From Candidatus Zhuqueibacterota bacterium (GTDB lineage: Bacteria; Zhuqueibacterota; Zhuqueibacteria; Zhuqueibacterales; Zhuqueibacteraceae), in contig JAKEEU010000375.1 of the NCBI GenBank assembly GCA_022616415.1, forward strand, positions 1 to 44,161: 44,161 nt of DNA, given 5' to 3'. How positions within the stretch are numbered: the stretch's first letter is position 1; each line of letters opens with the position of its first letter. Below are positions 1 through 8,169 of this stretch, piece by piece. Below the pieces are notes generated by a model. That model was not told the DNA's origin, did no database searches, and worked only from the letters and a program-made list of their open reading frames with translations. The translations under genes and the position numbers were made by a program.

Positions 1-38
1 ACCGGCTTGTTCAAGGTTGAAGTAGCGATTTTTGCCAT
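1..38 (-). CDS. start of an unidentified gene, cut by window edge
   Basis: An ATG at 36-38 on the minus strand opens a frame (MAKIATSTLNKP) that stays open to the window edge. An AGGA-type Shine-Dalgarno lies about 8-10 nt upstream. It is in the same direction as tyrA and 112 nt downstream of its stop, so it may be the next gene of the aromatic operon. Twelve residues are too few to name a product. Confidence 0.4.
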   Translation of the reverse strand, partial: MAKIATSTLNKP

Positions 39-149
39 ATTCCATTCCTAAAAAGTTGGAGAAATCAAATCAAACATTTCTCACGATGATTGCCCTGAAA
101 GGCTAAAACTAATATAACAACTTTATCTCAAAAGAGCAAGCTGTGGCTA

Positions 150-1013
150 TTACGGCGGTGCGATAAGCTGGCGGAGTTGGTTCGCACGCCGAAAGCCGGC
201 CTCGAGATTGTCGTTATTCAAATCGCGCGCCAACTGTTGGAGAACGGCAATGAACTCCTGCAAGCTTTGCCGGATATTGGCGCGATTGCTATTCAGGATG
301 TCTTGCCAAATCGAAAACGAACTCGCGGCGATGCGTGTCATATCGCGAAAACCGCCCGCGGCTAATTGCAAGCGGGGCTCGTGCTCCTCCTCACCATGGC
401 GCGCGATGAAATTGGTCAACGCTATCGCCAGGAGCTGCGGCAGATGACTCACCTCGGCAACGAGGCGATCGTGCTCTTCCGGATCGAGTATGATGATTCT
501 CGCGCCGAGGGCTTGCAACAAATTCGCCAATGATTCTAATGAATGTGCCGGGGGATTCGGCGCCGGCGTAAGGACGTAAGCGGCATTTTCAAACAAATGC
601 GCCTCCGCATTTTCCCACCCGCCTTTTTCACCGCCCGCCATCGGGTGGCCGCCGATGAAACAACGTTCGCCGTTAAAATATTGCGCGGCTTGCTCGACGA
701 TCCAACTTTTGGTGCTTCCGACGTCGGTCACGATTGTGCCAGGGCGCACGGTTTTAGCGACTTCCGGCAGCAAACGCAAAATTACACCGACGGGTGTGGC
801 AAGAAAAACCAAATCGGCATCATGCAACGCCTCGGCCAAATTCTCCGGCAAAAACGCCGCATCGAGATCATCTTGCGCCTGCACGAGCACCTCGTGAAAG
901 TCAACACCGGCCAGCTTGCAATCCGGCACGGCTCGGCGCAAGCTTTTCACCAATGACCCGCCAATCAAGCCGAGCCCGACAACGGCAATGCGTTGAAATG
1001 TTTCTTTGAGCAT
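150..1013 (-). CDS. tyrA: prephenate dehydrogenase
   Basis: Oxidatively decarboxylates prephenate to 4-hydroxyphenylpyruvate with NAD(P)+, the committed step to tyrosine. The 287-residue product has an N-terminal Rossmann motif GLGLIGGS (13-20), the TDVGS segment (96-100) and the catalytic-loop HPMAG motif (123-127), followed by the helical dimerisation domain. There is no fused chorismate mutase or ACT domain; the mutase is a separate gene upstream. The frame is open further upstream to 1130, but that part is repeat-derived (1079-1112) and overlaps aroF, so the ATG at 1013 was chosen because it places the Rossmann fold at the usual distance. A GGAGG lies 15 nt upstream of it. Last complete gene of the trp/aro operon. 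Confidence 0.93.
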   Translation of the reverse strand: MLKETFQRIAVVGLGLIGGSLVKSLRRAVPDCKLAGVDFHEVLVQAQDDLDAAFLPENLAEALHDADLVFLATPVGVILRLLPEVAKTVRPGTIVTDVGSTKSWIVEQAAQYFNGERCFIGGHPMAGGEKGGWENAEAHLFENAAYVLTPAPNPPAHSLESLANLLQALGARIIILDPEEHDRLVAEVSHLPQLLAIALTNFIARHGEEEHEPRLQLAAGGFRDMTRIAASSFSIWQDILNSNRANIRQSLQEFIAVLQQLARDLNNDNLEAGFRRANQLRQLIAPP

Positions 1014-1078
1014 TTGAAGTGATATTTGCCTCCGCATTGCTTGGTTTTTTTTATCGCTGCGGGCGCGAAGTTTTTTCA

Positions 1079-1112
1079 AGCAACCAGCAACGAGCAACAA
1101 GCGACCAGCAAC
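1079..1112. repeat. tandem 7-bp-type repeat (TGCTGGT-like units)
   Basis: Between aroF and tyrA there are about five degenerate 7-bp units; on the minus strand they read TGCTGGT, CGCTTGT, TGCTCGT, TGCTGGT, TGCTTGA. The core TGCTGGTTGCTT recurs at the trpE/trpGD junction (8139-8169). Confidence 0.6.
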
Positions 1113-1113
1113 A

Positions 1114-2127
1114 TTACACCTTTCTTCCAATCACCCGCGCAATCAAGCTCAACTCTTTCATCAACGCGGCGAATTGCTCCGGCAAGAGTGACTGCGCGCC
1201 GTCCGAAAGCGCGTTGTCCGGATCGTGATGCACTTCGATAATCAGGCCGTCGGCGCCGGCTGCCACCGCGGCGCGCGCCATCGGGGCCACTTTGTCGCGC
1301 CGGCCCGTGCCGTGGCTTGGATCGACGACGATCGGCAAATGGCTCAATTTTTTTACCACCGGAATCGCGGAAATATCGAGTGTGTTGCGTGTGGCATTTT
1401 CAAACGTACGGATGCCGCGCTCACAGAGAATTACTTGATAATTGCCGCCGGCCATGATGTATTCCGCCGCCATTAACAGCTCCTCGATCGTTGCCGCCAT
1501 GCCGCGCTTGAGCAGAACCGGCTTGCGGATTTTCCCCAGCTCGCGCAGCAGATTGAAGTTCTGCATGTTGCGCGCGCCGACTTGCAAAATATCGACGTAT
1601 TCCGCCACGAGCGGCACCTGCGCGATTTCCATGACTTCGGAAACCACGAGCAGCCCTTCTTTATCCGCGGTTCGACGCAAAATTTTCAGCCCCGGCTCAC
1701 CGAGGCCTTGAAAAGAGTAGGGTGAAGTGCGGGGCTTGAAAGCGCCACCGCGCAAAATTTTGGCGCCGGCTTTTTTAACCGCTGCCGCAATCTTCTCCAT
1801 TTGCTCCGGCGTTTCGACCGAGCAAGGGCCGGCCATCACGACCACCGTATCGCCGCCAATGGCGACGCCGCGGATTTTCACTATCGTGTCTTCCGGATGA
1901 AACGCGCGATTGGCAAGCTTGTACGGCGTCGTAATGCGCAGCACTTCGTGCACGCCCGCCATCAGCTCGAAATTGCGCGGATCAACATTGCGCTTGTCGC
2001 CAATCGCGCCGAGCAGAGTTTGATTGACGCCGTTGGATCGGTGTACCTCGAATTTCATCTCATTTAATCGCGTGACGACGGCTTGAATTTGCTCTTCGGC
2101 TGCATTTTCGTTCATGACGACCACCAT
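1114..2127 (-). CDS. aroF: 3-deoxy-7-phosphoheptulonate (DAHP) synthase, type I-beta
   Basis: Condenses phosphoenolpyruvate and erythrose 4-phosphate, the first step of the shikimate pathway. The 337 residues have the Thermotoga-type layout: a ferredoxin-like N-terminal regulatory domain (about 1-75) followed by the TIM-barrel catalytic domain. Visible signatures are AGPCS with metal-ligand Cys102, KPRTSPYSFQG (131-141), LLKRG, CERG and VDPSHGTG. AAGGAG lies 10 nt before the ATG, just after the stop of the chorismate mutase gene, so the two are probably co-translated. Pairing a type I-beta DAHP synthase with an adjacent chorismate mutase is a known arrangement, as in the fused Bacillus enzyme; here the two are separate proteins. 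Confidence 0.95.
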   Translation of the reverse strand: MVVVMNENAAEEQIQAVVTRLNEMKFEVHRSNGVNQTLLGAIGDKRNVDPRNFELMAGVHEVLRITTPYKLANRAFHPEDTIVKIRGVAIGGDTVVVMAGPCSVETPEQMEKIAAAVKKAGAKILRGGAFKPRTSPYSFQGLGEPGLKILRRTADKEGLLVVSEVMEIAQVPLVAEYVDILQVGARNMQNFNLLRELGKIRKPVLLKRGMAATIEELLMAAEYIMAGGNYQVILCERGIRTFENATRNTLDISAIPVVKKLSHLPIVVDPSHGTGRRDKVAPMARAAVAAGADGLIIEVHHDPDNALSDGAQSLLPEQFAALMKELSLIARVIGRKV

Positions 2128-2141
2128 GGGCTTGATTCTCC

Positions 2142-2450
2142 TTATTGGTTTGTATTCAATGTTTCAGCGTCGTTCGGCAAAGCCGCCGCCTTGCACGCTG
2201 ATTCCACTTGGCGCGATTCTTCGATGACCCGCTCGAATAAACGGCGCACTGCCGCATTCGCAAGCGGGCCACGATTGGCGCGCTCCAACCGGGCGTAGAT
2301 GTGATTTTCTCTCTCCGGCATATATACGGGAAGATTCAACCGGTGTTTGATTTTCCCGATCTCGAGACTATAGCGCGCCCGCTCGTTGAGCAGCTCGAGA
2401 ATTTTCAAATCGACTGCGTCGATGCGCCGGCGCCAGTCTGCAATATCCAT
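2142..2450 (-). CDS. chorismate mutase, AroQ type (monofunctional)
   Basis: Converts chorismate to prephenate, feeding tyrosine (tyrA, downstream) and phenylalanine. The 102-residue all-helical AroQ domain shows R9-IDAVD, R24, the IGKIKH segment with K33/K35, and the PERE motif near 50, which are the expected active-site positions. The ATG at 2450 has AGAAGGG eight bases upstream; an in-frame extension to 2627 only shadows trpA. The start lies 24 bp inside the 3' end of trpA, suggesting translational coupling. A free-standing mutase next to DAHP synthase could form a regulatory complex, but that is inference. Confidence 0.9.
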   Translation of the reverse strand: MDIADWRRRIDAVDLKILELLNERARYSLEIGKIKHRLNLPVYMPERENHIYARLERANRGPLANAAVRRLFERVIEESRQVESACKAAALPNDAETLNTNQ

Positions 2451-2472
2451 CGCTTTATCCCTTCTGAAAATA

Positions 2473-3282
2473 TTAAAAATGCGCTTCCCGTTTTTCATCC
2501 AAGCCGCGGCGCATTGCCGCGACAAAATCGCTGATTCTTTCCGTGTCCGGCCAATGCTTTTCGATTTGGTGCAGCAGCGCGCTGCCAACGATGATGCCGT
2601 CGCAAAAAGCCGCCAGGTGGCGGGCATCGGCAGCGTTGGCCACGCCGAAGCCGACGAGCACGGGATGCCTGACCTGCTGCCGGAGCCTTTCCAAAAATGG
2701 GACGGCTTGTGTTGCCACCTTTTCTCTCGCGCCCGTCACGCCTAAAATGGAGACGGCATAAATAAAACTTGTGGTCAGCTCGTCAATCAACGCTAGACGT
2801 TTTTCCGAAGTGTTTGGCGAAACCAGATAAATGAGGCTGACGCCGAGTGTGCCGGCAAACTTCCTCAACGTCAAACTTTCTTCCGGCGGCAAATCCGGAA
2901 TGATAAGCCCCTGAACGCCCGCTTTCGCCGCTGCCCGCACAAATTCTTCCGGCCCGAATTGAAGAATGGGATTATAGTAACCCATGAGAATGAGCGGCGC
3001 GCGCAATTGGGAGTTTGCCGCCGCGGCCATCGCCAAAACTTTTTTTGCCGTCACGCCGTTTTGCAAGGCGATTTGTGAGCTGAGTTGAATCGTCGGGCCA
3101 TCGGCAAGCGGATCGGAAAAAGGCATGCCCAGCTCGATGAGATCGGCGCCGGCCTCGTCGAGCAGCTTGAGCAGCAGCAGCGTTGCTTCGCTTTGCGGAA
3201 AGCCGGCGGTTAGGAAAAGCGAGAGAAGCTTGCGGTGCTGCTCTCGGTGCGATTCAATATAATTTTGTAAAGGCAGTTTCAT
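2473..3282 (-). CDS. trpA: tryptophan synthase alpha subunit
   Basis: Cleaves indole-3-glycerol phosphate to indole, which is channelled to TrpB. The 269-residue TIM barrel has the catalytic acids E50 (LIELGMPFSDP) and D61 (DPLADGP), matching E49/D60 of the E. coli enzyme, and the C-terminal phosphate-binding GFGVANAADA and GIIVGSA segments. The ATG at 3282 fits the family N-terminus. A longer frame to 3339 adds 19 residues over a plus-strand promoter-like sequence and is less likely. No strong Shine-Dalgarno precedes the gene. It lies 250 bp downstream of trpB, a wider gap than elsewhere in the operon, and that gap holds a small opposite-strand ORF. Confidence 0.95.
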   Translation of the reverse strand: MKLPLQNYIESHREQHRKLLSLFLTAGFPQSEATLLLLKLLDEAGADLIELGMPFSDPLADGPTIQLSSQIALQNGVTAKKVLAMAAAANSQLRAPLILMGYYNPILQFGPEEFVRAAAKAGVQGLIIPDLPPEESLTLRKFAGTLGVSLIYLVSPNTSEKRLALIDELTTSFIYAVSILGVTGAREKVATQAVPFLERLRQQVRHPVLVGFGVANAADARHLAAFCDGIIVGSALLHQIEKHWPDTERISDFVAAMRRGLDEKREAHF

Positions 3283-3304
3283 GGAAGCATGATTCAATTC
3301 GATC

Positions 3305-3333
3305 TTGACTTTTAATATCAAAACAACTATTTT
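3305..3333 (+). promoter_or_regulatory. sigma70-like promoter inside the trpA-trpB gap
   Basis: TTGACT (3305-3310), a 17-bp spacer and TATTTT (3328-3333) on the plus strand, opposite to the operon. It is 53 bp upstream of the small ORF at 3386. The -35 context cTTGACTTTT is shared with several other promoters in this window. Confidence 0.4.
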
Positions 3334-3385
3334 TATCACAAGTTAACTCTCAAGAATTTGAATTTAACAAAGTGCAACCAAACAG

Positions 3386-3556
3386 ATGAAAACACGTCAA
3401 CAGATAGAAACAACCCAACGGATGCAATTGCTGCAAGATTTGCTCAAAAAGCTCGAGGAAGCCAAAAAATCAGCGGCATCCGGAGACAGGGGGATAACCC
3501 GAGCTGAACTGCGTCGGCGCTCTCAAGAGCGATTAAGGCGCGCTCGACGAAAATGA
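3386..3556 (+). CDS. small basic hypothetical protein, opposite strand to trpB/trpA
   Basis: An ATG-TGA frame of 56 codons, starting MKTRQQIETTQRMQLL and ending RLRRARRK. It is very rich in Lys, Arg, Glu and Gln, predicted helical, with a strongly basic tail. It fills the otherwise empty trpA-trpB gap, its last 24 bp overlap the trpB 3' end convergently, and a promoter-like TTGACT-17-TATTTT lies upstream. No convincing Shine-Dalgarno is visible. It could be a nucleic-acid-binding small protein or a chance ORF; I do not recognise a family. Confidence 0.35.
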   Translation: MKTRQQIETTQRMQLLQDLLKKLEEAKKSAASGDRGITRAELRRRSQERLRRARRK

Positions 3557-4762
3557 ATGCAGACGAGCCGCCTGCACGACTTCCACATCTTTATCCCCTC
3601 TTCCCGAAAGACACACCACAATCACTTCATTCCTTTTAACAACGTTTTTCAGCTTTTGCAAATGCGCCAGAGCATGCGCGCTTTCCAACGCCGGTATAAT
3701 GCCTTCGAGCTTCGCAAGATTTTCAAATGCTGCCAGCGCTTCGGCATCGGTAACCGTTTCGTAATGCACGCGGCCAATGGCTTTGAGAAAGCTGTGCTCC
3801 GGGCCGACGCCGGGATAATCCAAGCCGGCGGAAATCGAGTGCGCTTCTTGAATCTGGCCGTCGTCATTTTGCAAAAGATAGCTCAACGCGCCGTGCAAAA
3901 CGCCGGCGCTGCCGCACGAGAGCGTAGCCGCGTGCTTCCCGGTATCGAGGCCGCATCCTGCCGCCTCGATGCCGGAGAGCTGTATTGATAGATCGTTGAG
4001 AAAAGGAAAAAACATGCCGATGGCATTGCTGCCGCCGCCGACACAAGCCACAACGCGGCTGGGTAATTTTCCGGCAAACGCGAGAATCTGCTGGCGCGTT
4101 TCTTTTCCAATCACGCTCTGAAAATCCCGCACCATCATGGGATAGGGATGCGGCCCCACCACCGAGCCGATGAGATAAAATGTGTCGCGCACATTCGCCA
4201 CCCAATCGCGGATCGTCTCGTTAATTGCATCTTTTAATGTGCGGCTGCCGCTTTTCACCGGCACGACTTCGGCGCCGAGCAGTTGCATGCGAAACACGTT
4301 CAGGCGCTGGCGCTGCATGTCTTCTTCGCCCATGTAAATGGTGCAGGGCATCCCATAACGCGCGCCAACCGTCGCCGTCGCCACGCCGTGTTGCCCGGCG
4401 CCGGTTTCCGCAATGATGCGGCGTTTGCCCATTCGCCGCGCCAGCAGAATTTGGCCGATGGCGTTGTTGATCTTGTGCGCGCCGGTGTGCGCCAAATCTT
4501 CGCGCTTGAGAAAAACCCGCGCCCCGATTTGCTCGGAAAGCCGCGGCGCGAAAGTCAATGGCGTCGGCCGGCCCGCGTATCGGCACAACGTCTCGTGCAG
4601 CTCGTTTTGGAAATCCACCTCGTGCCGGATGGTGCGATAGGCGTGCTCAAGCTCCTCCAACGCCGGCATCAACACCTCAGGAACGAAGCGGCCGCCGAAG
4701 GCCATTACTTTGCCCGGAACGGTAAATTTGCCCTGATGATCCGGGTAGAGAGAAAAATCCAT
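3533..4762 (-). CDS. trpB: tryptophan synthase beta subunit (TrpB1 type)
   Basis: Condenses indole with serine to give tryptophan using PLP. The 409 residues match the normal TrpB1 length. K97 in TGAHKINNA forms the Schiff base, E119 lies in the ETGAGQHG segment, and GGGSNAIG (242-249) binds the PLP phosphate. The C-terminus has the usual LSGRGDKD. It is separated from trpF by a 194-bp gap with inverted repeats, which is unusual for this otherwise tight operon. Confidence 0.97.
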   Translation of the reverse strand: MDFSLYPDHQGKFTVPGKVMAFGGRFVPEVLMPALEELEHAYRTIRHEVDFQNELHETLCRYAGRPTPLTFAPRLSEQIGARVFLKREDLAHTGAHKINNAIGQILLARRMGKRRIIAETGAGQHGVATATVGARYGMPCTIYMGEEDMQRQRLNVFRMQLLGAEVVPVKSGSRTLKDAINETIRDWVANVRDTFYLIGSVVGPHPYPMMVRDFQSVIGKETRQQILAFAGKLPSRVVACVGGGSNAIGMFFPFLNDLSIQLSGIEAAGCGLDTGKHAATLSCGSAGVLHGALSYLLQNDDGQIQEAHSISAGLDYPGVGPEHSFLKAIGRVHYETVTDAEALAAFENLAKLEGIIPALESAHALAHLQKLKNVVKRNEVIVVCLSGRGDKDVEVVQAARLHSFSSSAP

Positions 4763-4789
4763 TTGTATTTTCTTCTAAATTTAAACATT

Positions 4790-4981
4790 GTCATTCTGGA
4801 AGAATGTTCATGTACGTTTGCACACCCATCAGGATGAAAATGTAGTCCTACCCCCTTGTGGGGTACTGGAACTTTAACAGAAACAGCGGCCCACAAGGGG
4901 CCGGGGCTACGCTATTTTCGTGGTAATCTTTTTTGAATCCAAATCAAGTGCTCGAATCAAAAAAGATTCCTTCGGAATGAC
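4790..4981. repeat. GTCATTCTG-type palindromic element (copy A), internally interrupted
   Basis: The left end is GTCATTCTGGAAGAATG (4790-4806) and the right end GGAATGAC (to 4981). An inner arm pair AATCTTTTTTGA (4925-4936) and TCAAAAAAGATT (4957-4968) flanks a CAAGTGCT loop. The same design recurs at 24100-24174 and 27542-27609. Here the two ends are pushed apart by about 110 bp holding another inverted repeat (4852-4900). The right end extends into trpF and supplies its last codons. Confidence 0.6.
4852..4900. repeat. inverted repeat / hairpin between trpB and trpF
   Basis: CCCCTTGTGGG (4852-4862) and CCCACAAGGGG (4890-4900) are perfect 11-bp complements around a 27-nt loop, with an extended, imperfect outer GTAG...CTAC pairing. 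No T-tract follows on either strand, so it is not an obvious terminator. It could be an mRNA stability or processing element or a nested mobile repeat. Confidence 0.6.
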
Positions 4982-5598
4982 AGTCTGGCGGCAGGGACTG
5001 ATTTTAACGCCACAAAAAATTCGCTCAGCTTCTGATGATCTTTGACGCCGGGAGCATACTCGACCGCGCTGGAGAGATCAACAGCGTCCGGCATGGCCGC
5101 AGCAATGGCCGACGCGATATTGTTCGCAGCAAGGCCGCCCGCGAGAACCACCGGCGCGCGCTCACGCACTTGCCGGCAGAAATTCCAATCAGACTTTTGG
5201 CCGGTTCCGCCGAATTGCTCCGCGCTTTTGCTGTCAACCAAAAATGCGGCGGCTAAAAATTTTTCGTATTTTTCAAACTCAATCAAATCTCGCACGGTTT
5301 TGATCACCGGCAACGGCGATTGCTCGCAAAACGCGCGGCTTTCGTCGCCGTGCAGTTGAATGTGCGTGAGACGGGCCATTACGGCTGTGCGCATCATCGT
5401 TTCTGGATCGGGATTGACAAAAACCCCGACGCGCGCCATACGTTGCGGCAATTGTTCGCTGATGCGGCCTGCGGCAATGGCGTCGATATAGCGAGGACTG
5501 CGTGGATAAAAAACAAATCCAATCGCCGCGGCGCCCAACTCGGCAGCGAGCAACGCATCTTCCGCGCGAGTGATGCCACAAATTTTTGCTGGAATCAT
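4957..5598 (-). CDS. trpF: phosphoribosylanthranilate isomerase
   Basis: Isomerises N-(5-phosphoribosyl)anthranilate to CdRP. The 213-residue TIM barrel has KICGIT with catalytic Cys7, the GFVFYPRSPRYI segment, and the C-terminal VDLSSAVEYAPGVKD phosphate-binding region. Its ATG overlaps the trpC stop by four bases (ATGA). The last nine residues (RLSFRRNLF) are encoded by the right end of a palindromic intergenic repeat (4790-4981), so the original stop has probably been displaced. Confidence 0.95.
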   Translation of the reverse strand: MIPAKICGITRAEDALLAAELGAAAIGFVFYPRSPRYIDAIAAGRISEQLPQRMARVGVFVNPDPETMMRTAVMARLTHIQLHGDESRAFCEQSPLPVIKTVRDLIEFEKYEKFLAAAFLVDSKSAEQFGGTGQKSDWNFCRQVRERAPVVLAGGLAANNIASAIAAAMPDAVDLSSAVEYAPGVKDHQKLSEFFVALKSVPAARLSFRRNLF

Positions 5599-6407
5599 TG
5601 CCGAGGCACTCCGGTTAACGTTGGCAGCGCTTTACCGGGATCGGGCTGCCGCATCAAATGACTCCCGACAAGTACGGCGTCCATGCCGCATGCCGCCATG
5701 CGCTCCACATCCTGTCGTGACTTTATGCCCGACTCGGCAACACGCACACAAGAACGCGGGATCAATTTTGCCAGCCGTTCGGTGGTTTCCAGCGCCACTT
5801 CGAAAGTCCGCAAGTCGCGATTGTTGATGCCTATGACATCTGCTCCGGCTAACAACGCCCGGTCAATCTCCGCTTCATTGTGCGTTTCCACTAATGCCTG
5901 CATCCCCAATTCTACTGCGACACTCAAAAGCTCAAAGAGTTGGCTGCGATCGAGAATCGCGACGATGAGCAGAATCGTATCCGCGCCGTGCGCGCGCGCT
6001 TCGAGGACTTGGTACGGCTCCAGCAGAAAATCTTTGCGCAACAAGGGCACCATACAAGCCGCTCGCGCTTGCTGCAAATGCTGCAAATGCCCATGAAAAA
6101 AATCAGCGTCCGTCAAAATCGACAGAGCCGCCGCGCCATTCGCGGAATAACTTTTTGCCAATCGCTTCGGATTATAGTTCTCGCGCAAGATGCCGGCAGA
6201 CGGCGAGGCTTTTTTCATCTCAGCAATGACGGCAATGTTTTCACCGCCAGTGAGCGCGCGACGAAAATCTCGCGGCACCGCTTGCGCGCGGGCATTTCGT
6301 TCCAATTCAGCGAGCGGCAAAAGCTGCTTGGCTCGCGCAATCTCTCGGCTTTTGAGTGAAACCACACGCGCGAGAAATGAATCGCTGGTTGAGAATTTGG
6401 GATTCAT
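5595..6407 (-). CDS. trpC: indole-3-glycerol phosphate synthase
   Basis: Closes the indole ring from CdRP with loss of CO2. The 270 residues show AEMKKASPSAG with the catalytic lysine of the KxSPS motif, LRKDFLLEPYQ, NNRDL and VAESGI, in the order expected for this TIM barrel. It is a monofunctional TrpC (trpF is separate). It starts about 16 bp after trpGD, with AAGG from the intergenic bases as a weak ribosome-binding site, and overlaps trpF by four bases. Confidence 0.96.
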   Translation of the reverse strand: MNPKFSTSDSFLARVVSLKSREIARAKQLLPLAELERNARAQAVPRDFRRALTGGENIAVIAEMKKASPSAGILRENYNPKRLAKSYSANGAAALSILTDADFFHGHLQHLQQARAACMVPLLRKDFLLEPYQVLEARAHGADTILLIVAILDRSQLFELLSVAVELGMQALVETHNEAEIDRALLAGADVIGINNRDLRTFEVALETTERLAKLIPRSCVRVAESGIKSRQDVERMAACGMDAVLVGSHLMRQPDPGKALPTLTGVPRQ

Positions 6408-6422
6408 AATAGCGTAAAAACC

Positions 6423-8087
6423 TTAGTCGAGATTTTTAAAACTCTGGCTCATCTCTCGCAGCGCCTCGAGCTTGGCCAACGCCGCGCCGGAGGTGAGGCT
6501 CTGCTTGGCCATAGCCGCGCCTTCGGCAAGATTTTTTGCCGCGCCTGCAACCCAAAAGCCGCACGCCGCATTTGCCGTGACAATATCACGCGCCGGTCCC
6601 TTCTCGCCTTGAAGAATGCGCTCAGCGATTTGCGCGTTTTGCTCGGCGTTGCCGCCGATGATGCCGTTCGCGCCGGATGGCGTCACCCCAAAATCTTTGG
6701 GAGTGAGTGTCCTTTCAGAGAGGCGGCCTTTGCACACTTCGATCATCAGCGTCGGCCCGTGCACCGAAATTTCATCAAGTCCATCGGCGCTATGCACGAC
6801 GACCGCGTGCTTCGCGCCAAGCTCTGCCAAAACTTCGGCCATGAGCATCGCGAGTTGGCGGTTATAAACACCCAACACCTGCCGTTTCACTGCGGCGGGA
6901 TTGGTGAGCGGGCCGAGTATGTTAAACACCGTGCGCGTGCCGATTTCTTTGCGCGGCCCGACCGCGTGCTTGGTGGCGCTGTGCAATACCGGCGCGAACA
7001 GAAAAGCGATGCCCACTTCGTCAAGACATTGGCTCATCTGGCTCGCCGTGATATTGATATTGACGCCGAGCGCTTCCAGCACGTCGGCGCTGCCGCATTT
7101 GCTGGAAACTGAACGGTTGCCATGCTTCGCAACGGCCACGCCGCCGCCGGCCACCACGAATGACGCGACGGTCGAAATATTGAAAGTGCCTTTGCCATCG
7201 CCGCCGGTGCCGCACATATCGATCGGGTTTGGCTGTCGCGTCGCCACGGGCGTGGCTTTGTCACGCATGGCCTGGGCGAAACCGGCGACTTCTTGCACGC
7301 GCTCACCTTTCATGCGCATGGCCACCAGAAACGCGGCAATTTGCGCCGGCGTCGCCGCACCGCTCATGATTTCATTCATGGCATCGTAAGCCTGGCGGCG
7401 GTCGAGATCGACACGGTCGATTGCTTGATAAATTGCGTGTTGAATCATAAAACTTTCCGGTTTTGTGTTGGATTTATGTGAGACTAATTTTACAGGTAGC
7501 GTCTTATGATCTTTTTCCGTTCTGCACAGTTGCAAAAAATTTCTTAAAATGCTTTTTCCGGCCGTGGTCATGATCGATTCGGGATGAAACTGCACGCCTT
7601 CGACGGCAAGCTCGCGATGCCGCACGCCCATGATCAAGCCGCGCTCGCTACGGGCGGTGACTTCGAGACATGGCGGAAGAGAATCCTCGGCAATAATCAG
7701 CGAGTGATATCGCGTGGCAATAAAAGGGTTCTCCACCTCACGAAACAGGCCTTTGCCATCGTGATGAATCTCCGAGACTTTGCCATGCATCAGCTCCGGT
7801 GCGCGCGCGATAACACCGCCAAACGCCGCACCAATCACTTGATGGCCGAGGCAAACACCGAGAATCGGGATTTTCCCGGCAAGCTGTTGGATCAACGGCA
7901 TGGAAATACCCGCGTCTTCGGGCCATCCTGGCCCGGGAGAAATAACGATGCCGGCAGGCTTCATCGCGACAATCTGCTCCACCCTAATGGCATTGTTGCG
8001 AAATACCTGCAACGTCGCGCCCAACTCGCCGAGATATTGGACGAGATTGTAGGTGAAGGAGTCGAAGTTGTCGATGACGAGGATCAT
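6423..8087 (-). CDS. trpGD: bifunctional anthranilate synthase glutaminase / anthranilate phosphoribosyltransferase
   Basis: A single 554-residue frame joins two enzymes. Residues 1-190 are the class I glutamine amidotransferase, with the triad C79 (GVCLGHQ), H168 and E170 (QFHPES), which supplies ammonia to TrpE. Residues about 214-554 are the phosphoribosyltransferase, with DMCGTGGDGKGTFN and KHGNRSVSS for PRPP and anthranilate binding. The E. coli TrpGD fusion has the same order. M214 (7448) is preceded by GGAAAG four bases upstream, so an independent TrpD start inside the gene is possible. It follows trpE after 69 bp of repeat-like sequence. Confidence 0.96.
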   Translation of the reverse strand: MILVIDNFDSFTYNLVQYLGELGATLQVFRNNAIRVEQIVAMKPAGIVISPGPGWPEDAGISMPLIQQLAGKIPILGVCLGHQVIGAAFGGVIARAPELMHGKVSEIHHDGKGLFREVENPFIATRYHSLIIAEDSLPPCLEVTARSERGLIMGVRHRELAVEGVQFHPESIMTTAGKSILRNFLQLCRTEKDHKTLPVKLVSHKSNTKPESFMIQHAIYQAIDRVDLDRRQAYDAMNEIMSGAATPAQIAAFLVAMRMKGERVQEVAGFAQAMRDKATPVATRQPNPIDMCGTGGDGKGTFNISTVASFVVAGGGVAVAKHGNRSVSSKCGSADVLEALGVNINITASQMSQCLDEVGIAFLFAPVLHSATKHAVGPRKEIGTRTVFNILGPLTNPAAVKRQVLGVYNRQLAMLMAEVLAELGAKHAVVVHSADGLDEISVHGPTLMIEVCKGRLSERTLTPKDFGVTPSGANGIIGGNAEQNAQIAERILQGEKGPARDIVTANAACGFWVAGAAKNLAEGAAMAKQSLTSGAALAKLEALREMSQSFKNLD

Positions 8088-8138
8088 TTCTGGTAATCAG
8101 TAATGTAATGAGTAAAATGTAATTCGTAAAACGTAAAA

Positions 8139-8169
8139 AGCAACCAGCATCCAGCATCAAGCAACCAGC
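8139..8169. repeat. TGCTGGTTGCTT-type repeat at trpE 3' end
   Basis: Units of AAGCAACCAGC (plus strand) at 8139 and 8159, with CCAGCATCCAGCATC between them. They are related to the tandem units at 1079-1112. The minus-strand unit GCTGGTTGCTTGA encodes the last residues and stop codon of trpE. Confidence 0.55.

Noticed and set aside
1079..1112. CRISPR or microsatellite from TGCTGGT units
   Set aside because: Short degenerate tandem units without spacers; consistent with an intergenic repeat.
150..1130. Longer tyrA start at 1130
   Set aside because: The extra 39 residues are encoded by a tandem repeat and overlap aroF; the ATG at 1013 places the GxGxxG motif at the usual position.
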